Assembly (NCBI GenBank): GCA_020350725.1
Contig: CP070719.1
Coordinates: 522,463-550,122 of the forward strand
DNA: 27,660 bases
Origin: a bacterium
Lineage (GTDB): Bacteria > BMS3Abin14
Reading direction: 5' to 3'
The position numbers were made by a program, and so were the translations under genes. Numbering within the stretch: the stretch's first letter is position 1; the number at the start of each line of letters is the position of its first letter. Shown here piece by piece: positions 8,010-15,861 of the stretch. The notes beneath the pieces were generated by a model, which worked only from the letters and a program-made list of their open reading frames with translations, searched no databases and was not told the DNA's origin.

Positions 8010-10103
8010 ATGAGCAATCTCCTCAAGATGGATCTCAGAACCAAGGCGGCCGTTTTCATTGCGGCCATCCTCGTTGTCGTCATGGGACTGTCCACGGCGA
8101 TGCTCACCTCCCAGGCCATCGGGCAGCTGGAGACCGCCCTCCTCAAGTCCTCCATCCTCGTAGGCAGGAATCTCGTCGATGAGATCACCAAAACCATCAG
8201 CATGGGGATCTACCTCAACGAGCTGGAGGGCCTTTCCGACCAGTTGACGACCTCGGTTCAGCAGAATGAGGATCTCGGCTACATATTCATCACCGACTCC
8301 GCGGGAAAGGGCCTTTACAGGAGTGAGGGCGTGGCCAGGTGGGTGGAGGAACGGGCGGCCCCATTCAGGACGGGGACGGGCGGTGAGAAGGCCGAGACGG
8401 TCAACCAGATCCAGGAGGAAAACGTCGGGTACTACAACATCACCCTCGCCATCGCCCCTCAGGGCAAGACGGAGGGTTACCTCCACCTGGGCATGAAGGC
8501 CGAGGTGGTCAAATCCCAGACCAGGGGCATCATCTGGCGCATGCTGCTCATCGGTGTGTCCGGCTTTGTCGTCGCAACCGCCCTCATCATCGTTTTCGTC
8601 AGCAGGGCGATCAGCCGGCCCCTGGGAGGGCTGGCCGACACCGCCCGGGAGATATCGGCGGGCAGGCTGATCCTGCCCGAAAAGGTCCACAGCGGCGACG
8701 AGATCGGGGAGCTGTCAGGTGCCTTCCGGGTCATGGTCCAGAGCCTGACGGATATGATGGGCAGCCTCAGCGGGACCTCGGGAAGCCTGCAGCAGTCCTC
8801 GAGCGAACTGTCGGATGTCGCCCGCAACCTGTCCGGATCCTTCGGCGAGCAGGTCGAGACGCTGGACAGGGTGGCAGCTTCCATCCTCGAGCTGGACGAG
8901 CTCGCCCAGGACCTGTCCCGTCAGGCCCAGCACCTGTCCGACTCGGCCAACGAGTCCTCCTCGTCCATTCTCGAGTCGACATCGGCTCTCGCTGAGATCA
9001 ATCAGAACATGGGCGAGATCAACACCTCCATTGAGAACATCTCATCCTCGGTGATGGAGATGACCTCCACCTTCACCCAGCTGGCCGAGGGAGCGGAGCA
9101 GACGGCCAAACTGGCCGAGGAATCCCGGGAGGCCATCGCCCGCATCAACGAGGGCGTCAAGAACATGGAGGAGATGGTCATTCAGTCGGGCTCCCTCGCC
9201 CAGGATCTGAAGGTCAACGCCCAGGATATCGGAGCGAAGGCCGTCAAGGAGACCCTGAGCGGGATCCTCTCCATCCAGGAGGATGTCAAGAGCTCCGAAC
9301 AGGCCATGAAGGTCCTGAACGAGAGGGTGGACAGCATAGGGGAGATCATCACCGTGATCGAGACGATCGCAGAGCAGACCAATCTCCTCGCCCTCAACGC
9401 AGCCATTATCTCGGCCCAGGCCGGGGAGGAAGGCAAGAGTTTTTCGGTCATCGCCTCCGAGATCAGGGACCTGTCGGCGAGCACCACCGAATCGACAAAG
9501 AAGATCTCGTCCCTCATCAGTTCCGTCCAGCAGGAGGCGAAGAACTACGCCGGGTACGTCTCGAGGGTCACCAAGAGCGTGGAGGAGGGCTACCGCCTCG
9601 GCCAGCAGGCGGAGGCGGCCCTGGAGAAGATCGTCGCTTCGGCCGATGAGTCGGCCGAGATGTCCGGACTCATCGCCCGGGTGACCCGGGAGCAGGCGGA
9701 GGCCAGCGAGAAAGTCTCCAGCAGCGTCAATATCTTCACCGAGAGGGCCGACGAGATTCGGAAGGCGACGTCTGAGGAGGCGGACGCCGCCAAGTTCATC
9801 CGGGAATCGGTGGAAAAGGCCAAGACCATGGTTGAGAGGGTGTACCGGTCGACAGAGGAACAGAACAAGACCAGTCAACTCCTGAACGAGACGGTGATCA
9901 AGGCTGAGGAGATAGCGGGCAGACTGAATGCGGCCACCGAAAAGGAGAAGGAGCTCAGCGGTATGATCGCCGCCGCGGTTGAGGAGATCAAGAGCCAGAG
10001 TCACCAGAACTTCGACGTGGTCAAGAACGTCAACACCTCCTCGGAGATGCTCACCCGGTTGGCGGCCTCCCTGGCGGAGGAACTGAGGAGGTTCGGACAG
10101 TGA
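8010..10103 (+). CDS. Methyl-accepting chemotaxis protein
   Basis: 697 aa. TM1 is at about residues 11-31. A periplasmic sensor region of about 140 residues follows, with a dCache-like or sCache-like YIFITDSAGKGLY strand. TM2 is at about 173-198, then HAMP (ISRPLGGLADTAREI) and a long coiled-coil signalling domain. The CheA/CheW-contacting hairpin tip reads IAEQTNLLALNAAIISAQAG. It differs from the usual AIEAARAGE sequence, a variation also known in deltaproteobacterial receptors. I chose ATG 8010 because GAGGTGG sits 5-6 nt upstream. The GTG at 8001 would overlap that SD. Its place between the conduit porin and outer cytochrome, next to a binding protein, points to energy or electron-acceptor taxis. 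Che genes are not in the window. Confidence 0.93.
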   Translation: MSNLLKMDLRTKAAVFIAAILVVVMGLSTAMLTSQAIGQLETALLKSSILVGRNLVDEITKTISMGIYLNELEGLSDQLTTSVQQNEDLGYIFITDSAGKGLYRSEGVARWVEERAAPFRTGTGGEKAETVNQIQEENVGYYNITLAIAPQGKTEGYLHLGMKAEVVKSQTRGIIWRMLLIGVSGFVVATALIIVFVSRAISRPLGGLADTAREISAGRLILPEKVHSGDEIGELSGAFRVMVQSLTDMMGSLSGTSGSLQQSSSELSDVARNLSGSFGEQVETLDRVAASILELDELAQDLSRQAQHLSDSANESSSSILESTSALAEINQNMGEINTSIENISSSVMEMTSTFTQLAEGAEQTAKLAEESREAIARINEGVKNMEEMVIQSGSLAQDLKVNAQDIGAKAVKETLSGILSIQEDVKSSEQAMKVLNERVDSIGEIITVIETIAEQTNLLALNAAIISAQAGEEGKSFSVIASEIRDLSASTTESTKKISSLISSVQQEAKNYAGYVSRVTKSVEEGYRLGQQAEAALEKIVASADESAEMSGLIARVTREQAEASEKVSSSVNIFTERADEIRKATSEEADAAKFIRESVEKAKTMVERVYRSTEEQNKTSQLLNETVIKAEEIAGRLNAATEKEKELSGMIAAAVEEIKSQSHQNFDVVKNVNTSSEMLTRLAASLAEELRRFGQ

Positions 10104-10110
10104 TACCCCT

Positions 10111-10126
10111 GGGCGCCGCGGCGCCC
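10111..10126. promoter_or_regulatory. Perfect GC palindrome in the MCP-cytochrome gap
   Basis: GGGCGCCGCGGCGCCC is a perfect 16-bp palindrome just after the chemoreceptor stop. It could form a hairpin that attenuates or stabilises the mRNA, or it could be a protein-binding site. There is no T-tract, so it is not a standard intrinsic terminator. Confidence 0.4.
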
Positions 10127-10202
10127 CGCGTGGGACGACACGCTGAGTGCACTCGTCAGGAGGTCATACCCGCGACGGGGATAGACTCAAGGAGTGAGGA
10201 TC

Positions 10203-12404
10203 ATGACCGGTAAGCGGATCGCCTGGTTAGCCACGTTTCTGGCCATTGTCCTGGCTGTTTCGGGCTGTGTCGGCTCTCTGACCGACAGCGACGAGGGAGC
10301 ACCCAACGCGTTCATCCCCAGCAATCTCGGGATGGACGTCTGCTGGACGACGGCCGGCTGCCACGACTCGGCGACGTCATTTGACAACAATCAGATCTAC
10401 AGTGACTGGAGCCAGGCCGGCCATGCCAATGTCCTCAATGTGCCAGACACGAATTTCTTCGGAAATTCACCCGAGAACTGCACGGGATGCCACGACATCA
10501 GCGGCGACAGCGCCAATCTTGGTTACGGAGGGCCCGGCGACACACCAATTAACAGGCCCGTCGTGGGATGTGAGGCCTGTCACGGGGGCGTGGAAAGACA
10601 TTTCAGCAGCTATGTTCCTCCCCCCTATCCCCTCCCTGATTTCGATCGCTGCGGACAGTGTCACAACCAGACCTTCGATACGGTGTCCCACGGCGCACCG
10701 GAGGGGGAGGCCATCGTCGAGAACTACAGGGCCTCGCCCCACTTCAGGTCGGTGAACGATGCCGTGAAGGCCGACGCCAACCGGGCCTTCGCCAGGTGCT
10801 CCAAGTGCCACACCGACAGGGGAGCCAAGGACTACCGGAACGTTTCCGGAGGATACGACACTCTGGTTGCGGCTCTCCCCCGGGACGGGACGGCGGCCAC
10901 CCCGAACATCTTCCCGGCCGAACCGGTCCAGTGCCGGACCTGCCACTTCGGCCACACCCCGGAGGACCTCCTGCTGGGACAGAATGAGAACGTCCCCGGT
11001 TCCTCCGAGTTCAATACCTGCACCAATTGCCACCAGCTTACCGACAGCACCGGCAGCAGGATCCGGGCCTATCACGATCCCGTTGTCAATACCCGGAGCA
11101 GTGTGGAGGAGATCATCACCGACACCCATTTCGGAGAGGCAGGCAGCTTCACCGGGGCCAACGGTGCCAACGTACTGCCTATCGCCGGGTACGTCCTGGA
11201 TGCCAACGACGGCCGGGTGTGCCGGAACTGCCACAACCAGCACAGCGCCGATCTGGCGATCAACCGGCAATGGATCCAGTCGGACCATGCCGACACGACG
11301 GCCCTCGGGGCGTGGGCTCATTACAACTGGAGCGATCGCCCCGACTGTCAGCGGTGCCACACCCTCGCGGGCTATCAGGCCTACGCCGCGGCCAACGCCG
11401 ACGGGGACGACTCGGATTACAGCCCCCCGTTGTCACCCGATCCGAATTACAGGCCGCAGATGCTCTACTGCCACGGCTGCCACGCCGACAACGCCGGCGG
11501 CCTGAACAGCACAGGGCCCATGACCGCAGACTACAGCTATTACTCCGGCTCCACCCAGGTGACCACCGAGAGTTTCGCCTACACCGGCGTGGCAGGATCG
11601 AACCTCTGCATGCCCTGTCACACGGCCCTGCAGAGCGGCGCCACCATCGCCGGCCTCGTCTCGGGCAATGGGGTCAGCGTCAGCTTCAGCAACCAGAGCA
11701 GGATCCAGCCCCACTACCTGGCCGCGGGCGGCGTTCTCTACAGGGGCGTGGGATACGAATACGCCGGTACAATCTACGACGACTATCCGTTCTTCCGCCA
11801 CAACGCCATCGGTATCGCCTACACCGCCGGCCTCGGTGTCGAAGGGCCGTGCATCGGGTGCCACCTGTCGTCACCGGAGAGCCACCTGCTCAGCCCGTTT
11901 TCCCGGGACAGCGGCGGAAGGATCAGCTCTGTCGCCAGCACAGCCTGCGGGGGAAACACCGACTGCCATGTCGGCCAATTTGCCCTGGATGCAGCCGAGT
12001 TGAACGAGGAAGAGGAGAGGTTCCACGAAGCCCTGGACGCCCTCGAGCAGAAACTGGCCACCAACGGCTATTTCTTCGCTCCCAGTTACCCCTATTTCTT
12101 CAACACCTCGGTCCCCGGTCCCCCCTCGACGTGGGTGACGGACTGGCTGTCTCCGGGAGACACCCAGATCGATGGAAGTGTCACGGGCAAGGACAACATG
12201 GGAGCGGCGTTCAACTTCGACCTGCTTCATCATGATCCGGGTGCCTGGGTCCACAACCGGAGATACACCAAACGGCTGATCTTCGATTCCATCGACTGGC
12301 TGGAGGACAACACCCTGGACGGGACGGTGGACCTGTCGGCGTTCCCCGAGGCGGCTGCCTACCTGGACGGCGACCCGGTCACGACCGGCGTGCAGAGACC
12401 CTAG
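10203..12404 (+). CDS. Large multiheme c-type cytochrome, outer-surface lipoprotein
   Basis: 733 aa with a signal peptide and a good lipobox (VSGC). There are eleven CXXCH sites (CTGCH, CEACH, CGQCH, CSKCH, CRTCH, CTNCH, CRNCH, CQRCH, CHGCH, CMPCH, CIGCH). Two CX5CH motifs are also present, CWTTAGCH near the N-terminus and CGGNTDCH near the end of the heme region. Size, lipobox and neighbourhood fit the cell-surface cytochrome of a porin-cytochrome conduit, comparable in role to OmcB or MtrC, passing electrons to external acceptors. The C-terminal 150 residues lack heme motifs. ATG 10203 is preferred because AGGAG lies 8 nt upstream. The in-frame GTG at 10194 would be inside that SD. Whether the CX5CH sites carry heme is unknown. 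Confidence 0.9.
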   Translation: MTGKRIAWLATFLAIVLAVSGCVGSLTDSDEGAPNAFIPSNLGMDVCWTTAGCHDSATSFDNNQIYSDWSQAGHANVLNVPDTNFFGNSPENCTGCHDISGDSANLGYGGPGDTPINRPVVGCEACHGGVERHFSSYVPPPYPLPDFDRCGQCHNQTFDTVSHGAPEGEAIVENYRASPHFRSVNDAVKADANRAFARCSKCHTDRGAKDYRNVSGGYDTLVAALPRDGTAATPNIFPAEPVQCRTCHFGHTPEDLLLGQNENVPGSSEFNTCTNCHQLTDSTGSRIRAYHDPVVNTRSSVEEIITDTHFGEAGSFTGANGANVLPIAGYVLDANDGRVCRNCHNQHSADLAINRQWIQSDHADTTALGAWAHYNWSDRPDCQRCHTLAGYQAYAAANADGDDSDYSPPLSPDPNYRPQMLYCHGCHADNAGGLNSTGPMTADYSYYSGSTQVTTESFAYTGVAGSNLCMPCHTALQSGATIAGLVSGNGVSVSFSNQSRIQPHYLAAGGVLYRGVGYEYAGTIYDDYPFFRHNAIGIAYTAGLGVEGPCIGCHLSSPESHLLSPFSRDSGGRISSVASTACGGNTDCHVGQFALDAAELNEEEERFHEALDALEQKLATNGYFFAPSYPYFFNTSVPGPPSTWVTDWLSPGDTQIDGSVTGKDNMGAAFNFDLLHHDPGAWVHNRRYTKRLIFDSIDWLEDNTLDGTVDLSAFPEAAAYLDGDPVTTGVQRP

Positions 12405-12424
12405 GATCCGGCTGGTCCCGCCGC

Positions 12425-12452
12425 TTGAATTTGCCGATTGGTATGCTACTAT
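12425..12452 (+). promoter_or_regulatory. Possible sigma70 promoter for the small membrane protein
   Basis: TTGAAT (12425-12430) is followed after 16 nt by TACTAT (12447-12452), with an overlapping TATGAT at 12450-12455. It lies 45 bp before the ATG at 12498, so the small gene may have its own promoter besides read-through from the cytochrome gene. Confidence 0.35.
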
Positions 12453-12497
12453 GATCCGCAGCGGCAAAGGTTTTTCCCGCGCGGAGAGGAGAGGTGA

Positions 12498-12764
12498 ATG
12501 TTAATCTGGCTGATAATCGCGATCGTGCTGGGGTTCCTGGGTATCCTCGAGTATCTCCTGGGATTCTCGGTTCCCTACCCCCTGCTCCGGACCATCATGG
12601 TCTTCCTCATCGTCGTCGGCATGGCATACCGTATCTACTTCATGGAGAAGGACGCCGAGAAGGAGAGGCTCAAGGAGAGGGTCCGGGAACTGGAGGACCG
12701 GGTGCGGGAGTTCGAGATGGGGATGCCGCAGGCCAAGGCCGAATCCGGCGAAAAGGATCTCTGA
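12498..12764 (+). CDS. Small two-span membrane protein with coiled-coil tail
   Basis: 88 aa. Two hydrophobic segments (about residues 2-22 and 29-48) are followed by a highly charged heptad-like helix (KDAEKERLKERVRELEDRVR) and a short acidic end, so the tail is probably cytoplasmic. No family is recognised. The start is well supported by GGAGAGG about 8 nt upstream. It is the last plus-strand gene before a strong intrinsic terminator and lies 93 bp after the surface cytochrome, so it may belong to the conduit transcript or have its own promoter. Confidence 0.75.
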   Translation: MLIWLIIAIVLGFLGILEYLLGFSVPYPLLRTIMVFLIVVGMAYRIYFMEKDAEKERLKERVRELEDRVREFEMGMPQAKAESGEKDL

Positions 12765-12795
12765 AGGACGGCGGGAAAATAAAGGTGTTCGCCAC

Positions 12796-12822
12796 AGCCG
12801 GCCCCGGGAGGGGCCGGTTTTT
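12796..12822 (+). terminator. Intrinsic terminator
   Basis: CCGGCCCC (12798-12805) pairs perfectly with GGGGCCGG (12810-12817) around a four-base loop and runs directly into TTTTT (12818-12822). It closes the electron-conduit region on the plus strand. The minus strand has no T-tract here, so it acts one way. Confidence 0.92.
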
Positions 12823-12884
12823 CTTTCAGTGAAAAGGTTACAGATAAAGTAGAAAGGGAATCCAGGTCCTCAGGGACAAACGGG

Positions 12885-12940
12885 TAGAGATAAGTAAAGG
12901 CGTATTCTACTTATCACTTATACTTGGCACTTAGGACTTC
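12885..12940. repeat. Degenerate heptamer module B
   Basis: The words GAGATAAGT, CTACTTATCACTTAT and CACTTAGGACT match one module (GATAAGT / ACTTATCAC / TTAGGACT) of the larger islands at 18606, 19401 and 22901. No other modules are present. This is either a remnant or a minimal copy in the 185-bp gap between convergent genes. Confidence 0.55.
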
Positions 12941-12949
12941 TTTAACCTT

Positions 12950-13891
12950 TCACCTTCTCCCCATCGCCTGTTCATGCAGTTTCATCAGTTCCGGGTTGAC
13001 CATGGATGGCTGAGGGCGGAAGGAGGGATCAAGGCCGTAGGATTCCCGGAGAGCCGCCAGGGCACTGTCCCGGTCCCCGTAGGCAAGGTGGCAGGAAGCC
13101 AGAAGGCGCAGGGCCTCGGGCCGGTCCGCGGAAGATATGCTCCTCTGACCTTCCGCCAGGAGATCCCTGGCCTCACCATAGTCCCCCCTCCGGAAGGCCT
13201 CCTCAGCCTGGATCAGGGTCCTGTCGGGCTTGCGGGATGCGGGAGCCGGTGGGGGCGGTTTTTTCACCGGAGCCGGGGTCGCCGGCTTTGCCGGTGCGGG
13301 TGCCGGCCGCGGCCTTGGCCTTGCAGCCCTGGTAAGGATCAGCGGTATCTTGATCCTTGTCCCGGCGGCGATCCTCGCCGGGTCGTCGATGGCACTCGCC
13401 AGGGCGATGGGCCGGAACTGTTTCGGGTTTCCGTAGTAGGAACCTGCCACGGTGGACAGGCTCTCGCCCCTCCCGAGGCGATAGGGGACCATGACCGGTA
13501 TCCGGATCTTCGTTCCCGCCGGAACGGACTCGGGTCGGGCGATGCCGTTCACGTCAGCGAGAACCTGGTAGAACATGGGGGTGTTCCAGACCCTCTTGGC
13601 TATCAGGCTGAGGCTCTCACCCCGGCCCACCGTCACCCTCTCGGAGAAGGGGAGCCTGATCACGGTCCCAGGCTTGATCCTCTCCGGATCGTCTATCCCG
13701 TTGTAGAGAGCGATGACCGCAAACAGGTCTTTGTCCCCGTAGAAATCCCTGGTGATGGCCGACAGGGACTCTCCCGGCTGTACGGTATGCCTGGCAACTC
13801 CGGCCCAGACGGGTGCCGGTCCCGACAGGATCGTGAGCAGGGAGACGAGAGATGCTGTCCAGAGGATGTTACGGAAAAGGGACACCCTCAT
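12950..13891 (-). CDS. Exported triple-LysM protein with TPR-like C-terminus
   Basis: 313 aa. The signal peptide is at about residues 1-28 (ending PVWAG). Three LysM modules follow at about 32-80, 83-131 and 134-182, each with the PGESLS or GRGESLS motif and an RIP/KIP end. Next come a Pro/Ala/Lys-rich linker (about 187-225) and a helical C-terminus resembling TPR repeats (AEEAFRRGDYGEARDLL and LLASCHLAYGDRDSALAAL). LysM domains bind peptidoglycan, so this is probably a periplasmic wall-associated protein. The ATG at 13891 overlaps the kinase stop (ATGA), so it is translationally coupled to the kinase gene. The longer upstream frame lies inside the kinase gene and lacks a signal peptide. A periplasmic partner or output of the kinase pathway is inferred. 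Confidence 0.85.
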   Translation of the reverse strand: MRVSLFRNILWTASLVSLLTILSGPAPVWAGVARHTVQPGESLSAITRDFYGDKDLFAVIALYNGIDDPERIKPGTVIRLPFSERVTVGRGESLSLIAKRVWNTPMFYQVLADVNGIARPESVPAGTKIRIPVMVPYRLGRGESLSTVAGSYYGNPKQFRPIALASAIDDPARIAAGTRIKIPLILTRAARPRPRPAPAPAKPATPAPVKKPPPPAPASRKPDRTLIQAEEAFRRGDYGEARDLLAEGQRSISSADRPEALRLLASCHLAYGDRDSALAALRESYGLDPSFRPQPSMVNPELMKLHEQAMGRR

Positions 13892-15147
13892 CGGCCCTTC
13901 TCCAGAAAATCCACGGCTATCCTGTGGGGTGTGCCGGGCGAGAGGTCCAGGGTGAAGGTCCTGCTTCCCAGGTGGGGATTCTCCAGGGTCAGGGTATGCC
14001 TTCCGGGAGAAACCGGGAAGGGCAAGGCGGCCGGCGTGTAGCCGAGGGACCGGCCGTCGAGGATGATCTCCGCCCACGGATAGGCCACGATCGTCAGGGG
14101 GACCTGGAGGGACTGAGGAGCCGCGGGAATGCCGGCGGGCTCCCTGGGAGTCTCCCTGGGCCAGGCGAGGAGAAGGATGACGCATGCCGCAAGGGTTACC
14201 CCCGCCAGGATGGAGAACCGGACATACCGGCGGGGCTGAATATCGGTGGTCACCGGTATGGTGGCGTCAGGACTCTCCGAGGCCCTTCCGTCCCTGATGA
14301 GCCTGGCCACCCCCTCCTGAACGGCAAGGGCCCTTCTCGGCAGAGTCCTCCTCAAGGCCGCAGCCATCTCCTCCATGGTGGCAAACCTGCGGTGGGGTTT
14401 CTTCCGCAGGCTCTTCATGATCGTCCGGGACAGGCTTCTGTTGACGGCTGGATTCAGCCGTCGGGGCCGGATGGGCCTTCTCCTGAGGATGGCATGGGTC
14501 AGGGCGACGTCACTGGGGGCTGTAAAGGGCTTGGAACCTGTAGCAGCCTCGTAGAGAACAATTCCCAGGCTGAAGATATCTGAGGCGGGGGTCAGTTCCT
14601 CGCCGCGTATCTGTTCGGGCGACATGTAGGAAGGGGTTCCGATGATCTGTCCTGTCGTGGTCAGGTCTGCCGACCCGGAGACGAATACAATGCCGAAATC
14701 GGCCAGTTTGACATCCCCCTTGGCCGACAGCATGATGTTGCCCGGCTTGACGTCCCGATGGATGATCCCCCTCTCGTGGGCGTAGCTGAGGGCATCGCAC
14801 ACCTTGATGACGATCTGGGCGGCGAGCATGGGATCGACGGCCCCGAACCGGTCAAGGACCTCCTTCAGCTCCAATCCGTCCACGAACTCCATGGCGATGA
14901 AGGCCTTGTTGGTCATCTCCCAGAAGTCGTGGATGGTGATGATGTTCGGGTGATCAAGGGATGCCGCCGCCCGGGCCTCGAGGCGGAACCTCTCGGCGGC
15001 CCTGATGTCAGCGGTGGTCCTCCGGATGTCCAACTCCTTGATGGCAACGACCCTGTCGAGGGACTCCTGGCGGGCTCGGTAGACCACGGCCATACCCCCA
15101 CGACCGATCTCGGCCAGGATCTGATATTTGCCCAGTTTTCTGCTCAT
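13888..15147 (-). CDS. Hanks-type Ser/Thr protein kinase with C-terminal PEGA domain
   Basis: 419 aa. The kinase domain is at about residues 7-270. It has a glycine loop (IGRGGMAVVY), catalytic Lys in VVAIKEL, HRDVKPGN catalytic loop, DFG, and an activation segment with Thr residues (DLTTTGQIIGTPSYMSPEQ). It is therefore an active RD-type kinase by motif. One transmembrane helix follows at about 310-330, then an extracytoplasmic PEGA domain (about 350-412, VAYPWAEIILDGRSLGYTP). Substrates of such kinases are often FHA proteins, and one FHA gene lies 20 bp upstream in the same operon. No obvious SD precedes the ATG, which suggests coupling to that gene. No PP2C phosphatase gene is in the window. 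Confidence 0.93.
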   Translation of the reverse strand: MSRKLGKYQILAEIGRGGMAVVYRARQESLDRVVAIKELDIRRTTADIRAAERFRLEARAAASLDHPNIITIHDFWEMTNKAFIAMEFVDGLELKEVLDRFGAVDPMLAAQIVIKVCDALSYAHERGIIHRDVKPGNIMLSAKGDVKLADFGIVFVSGSADLTTTGQIIGTPSYMSPEQIRGEELTPASDIFSLGIVLYEAATGSKPFTAPSDVALTHAILRRRPIRPRRLNPAVNRSLSRTIMKSLRKKPHRRFATMEEMAAALRRTLPRRALAVQEGVARLIRDGRASESPDATIPVTTDIQPRRYVRFSILAGVTLAACVILLLAWPRETPREPAGIPAAPQSLQVPLTIVAYPWAEIILDGRSLGYTPAALPFPVSPGRHTLTLENPHLGSRTFTLDLSPGTPHRIAVDFLEKGR

Positions 15148-15167
15148 GGATAAAGGGCGGTTGTAGC

Positions 15168-15584
15168 TCAGCCTCCAGATGGGTCCAGAAGGTAGGGATT
15201 GCCGTCGGCGTCCACCAGGAGGAACTGGAGGACCTGTTTTCCGACGGTGATCCTGTCGCCGTGGCGGAGGAGCCTTTTGTCCACAGGCCTGCCGTTGACC
15301 TGAGTCCCATTGGTGCTTCCCATGTCCATAAGGTAGAATTCGGTGCCGAAGGGCTGGAGGGAGGCGTGCCGGCGTGATGCGTCCCGATCATCGAGGGTGA
15401 GGTCGCAATCCTTGCTCCTCCCGATGACGATCCGCCTGTCCGTCGGGAGGGGGTACTGGCTGCCGGCCTTCTCGCCCGTCAGGACAGCGAGGTAGGCTTT
15501 GAGGGCGGGGGGTTTTTTCGGGGCCGCATTCCTCTTGGATATGATCTGCGTGGGATGGAACTCGTCTCTTTCGTCGTTTGCCAT
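15168..15584 (-). CDS. Cytoplasmic FHA-domain protein
   Basis: 138 aa. A roughly 45-residue N-terminal tail with several Thr/Ser (HPTQIISKR) precedes an FHA domain with canonical phosphothreonine-binding motifs VIGRSKDC, ASRRHASL and MGSTNGTQVN. It is a phosphothreonine-reading adaptor, likely phosphorylated by or docking to the kinase encoded 20 bp downstream. I chose ATG 15584 with GAGGGG about 8 nt upstream. The 33 extra residues of the longer frame are unsupported. It is separated from the upstream VWA gene by 277 bp and a terminator, so it probably starts its own transcript. Confidence 0.88.
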   Translation of the reverse strand: MANDERDEFHPTQIISKRNAAPKKPPALKAYLAVLTGEKAGSQYPLPTDRRIVIGRSKDCDLTLDDRDASRRHASLQPFGTEFYLMDMGSTNGTQVNGRPVDKRLLRHGDRITVGKQVLQFLLVDADGNPYLLDPSGG

Positions 15585-15861
15585 GGGTCTGACCCCTCGA
15601 GGGCGATGTTCAGGTTGCGCCTTCGGTGAATGGGTGTCCTGCGAGCCAACAATACTGCTATCATATTTGGCAGATGAGGTCAAAGGGTAGAACGGCTCAA
15701 GGCCAAAGGGGAAGGGTGAGGGCTTCCGATTCGGGGGAAAAGGCTGGTCGAGAGTGGGGAAAGGGGTTGGGAATGTGGGCCGGAAACGGTAAAGGAGCGG
15801 GGTCCCAACGGAGAGCCCCGCCCCTCACTCGACCCTGAAAACTTTTCCTTGGACCTCTACC
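15585..15861. other. Gap between the two FHA gene groups
   Basis: 277 bp without a credible gene. It holds the minus-strand terminator at 15791-15824 and must contain the promoter of the FHA-kinase-LysM operon. I could not identify that promoter with confidence. TTGACC and TATGAT occur on the minus strand around 15664-15688 but their 12-nt spacing is too short. Confidence 0.6.
15791..15824 (-). terminator. Likely terminator after the FHA/VWA gene
   Basis: On the minus strand a nine-pair stem (GGGGCGGGG with CCCCGCTCC, one G-T pair) closes a 13-nt loop and is followed by TTT. It sits 38 bp after the stop of the VWA gene. The T-tract is short, so termination may be partial. Confidence 0.55.

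Noticed and set aside
7013-8203. 396-codon minus-strand ORF opposite the binding protein and MCP start
   Set aside because: It spans two well-supported plus-strand genes and their junction; no motif or SD.
9042-10004. 320-codon minus-strand ORF opposite the MCP signalling domain
   Set aside because: Leu/Gly/Asp-rich shadow of a coiled-coil gene, with no domain features.
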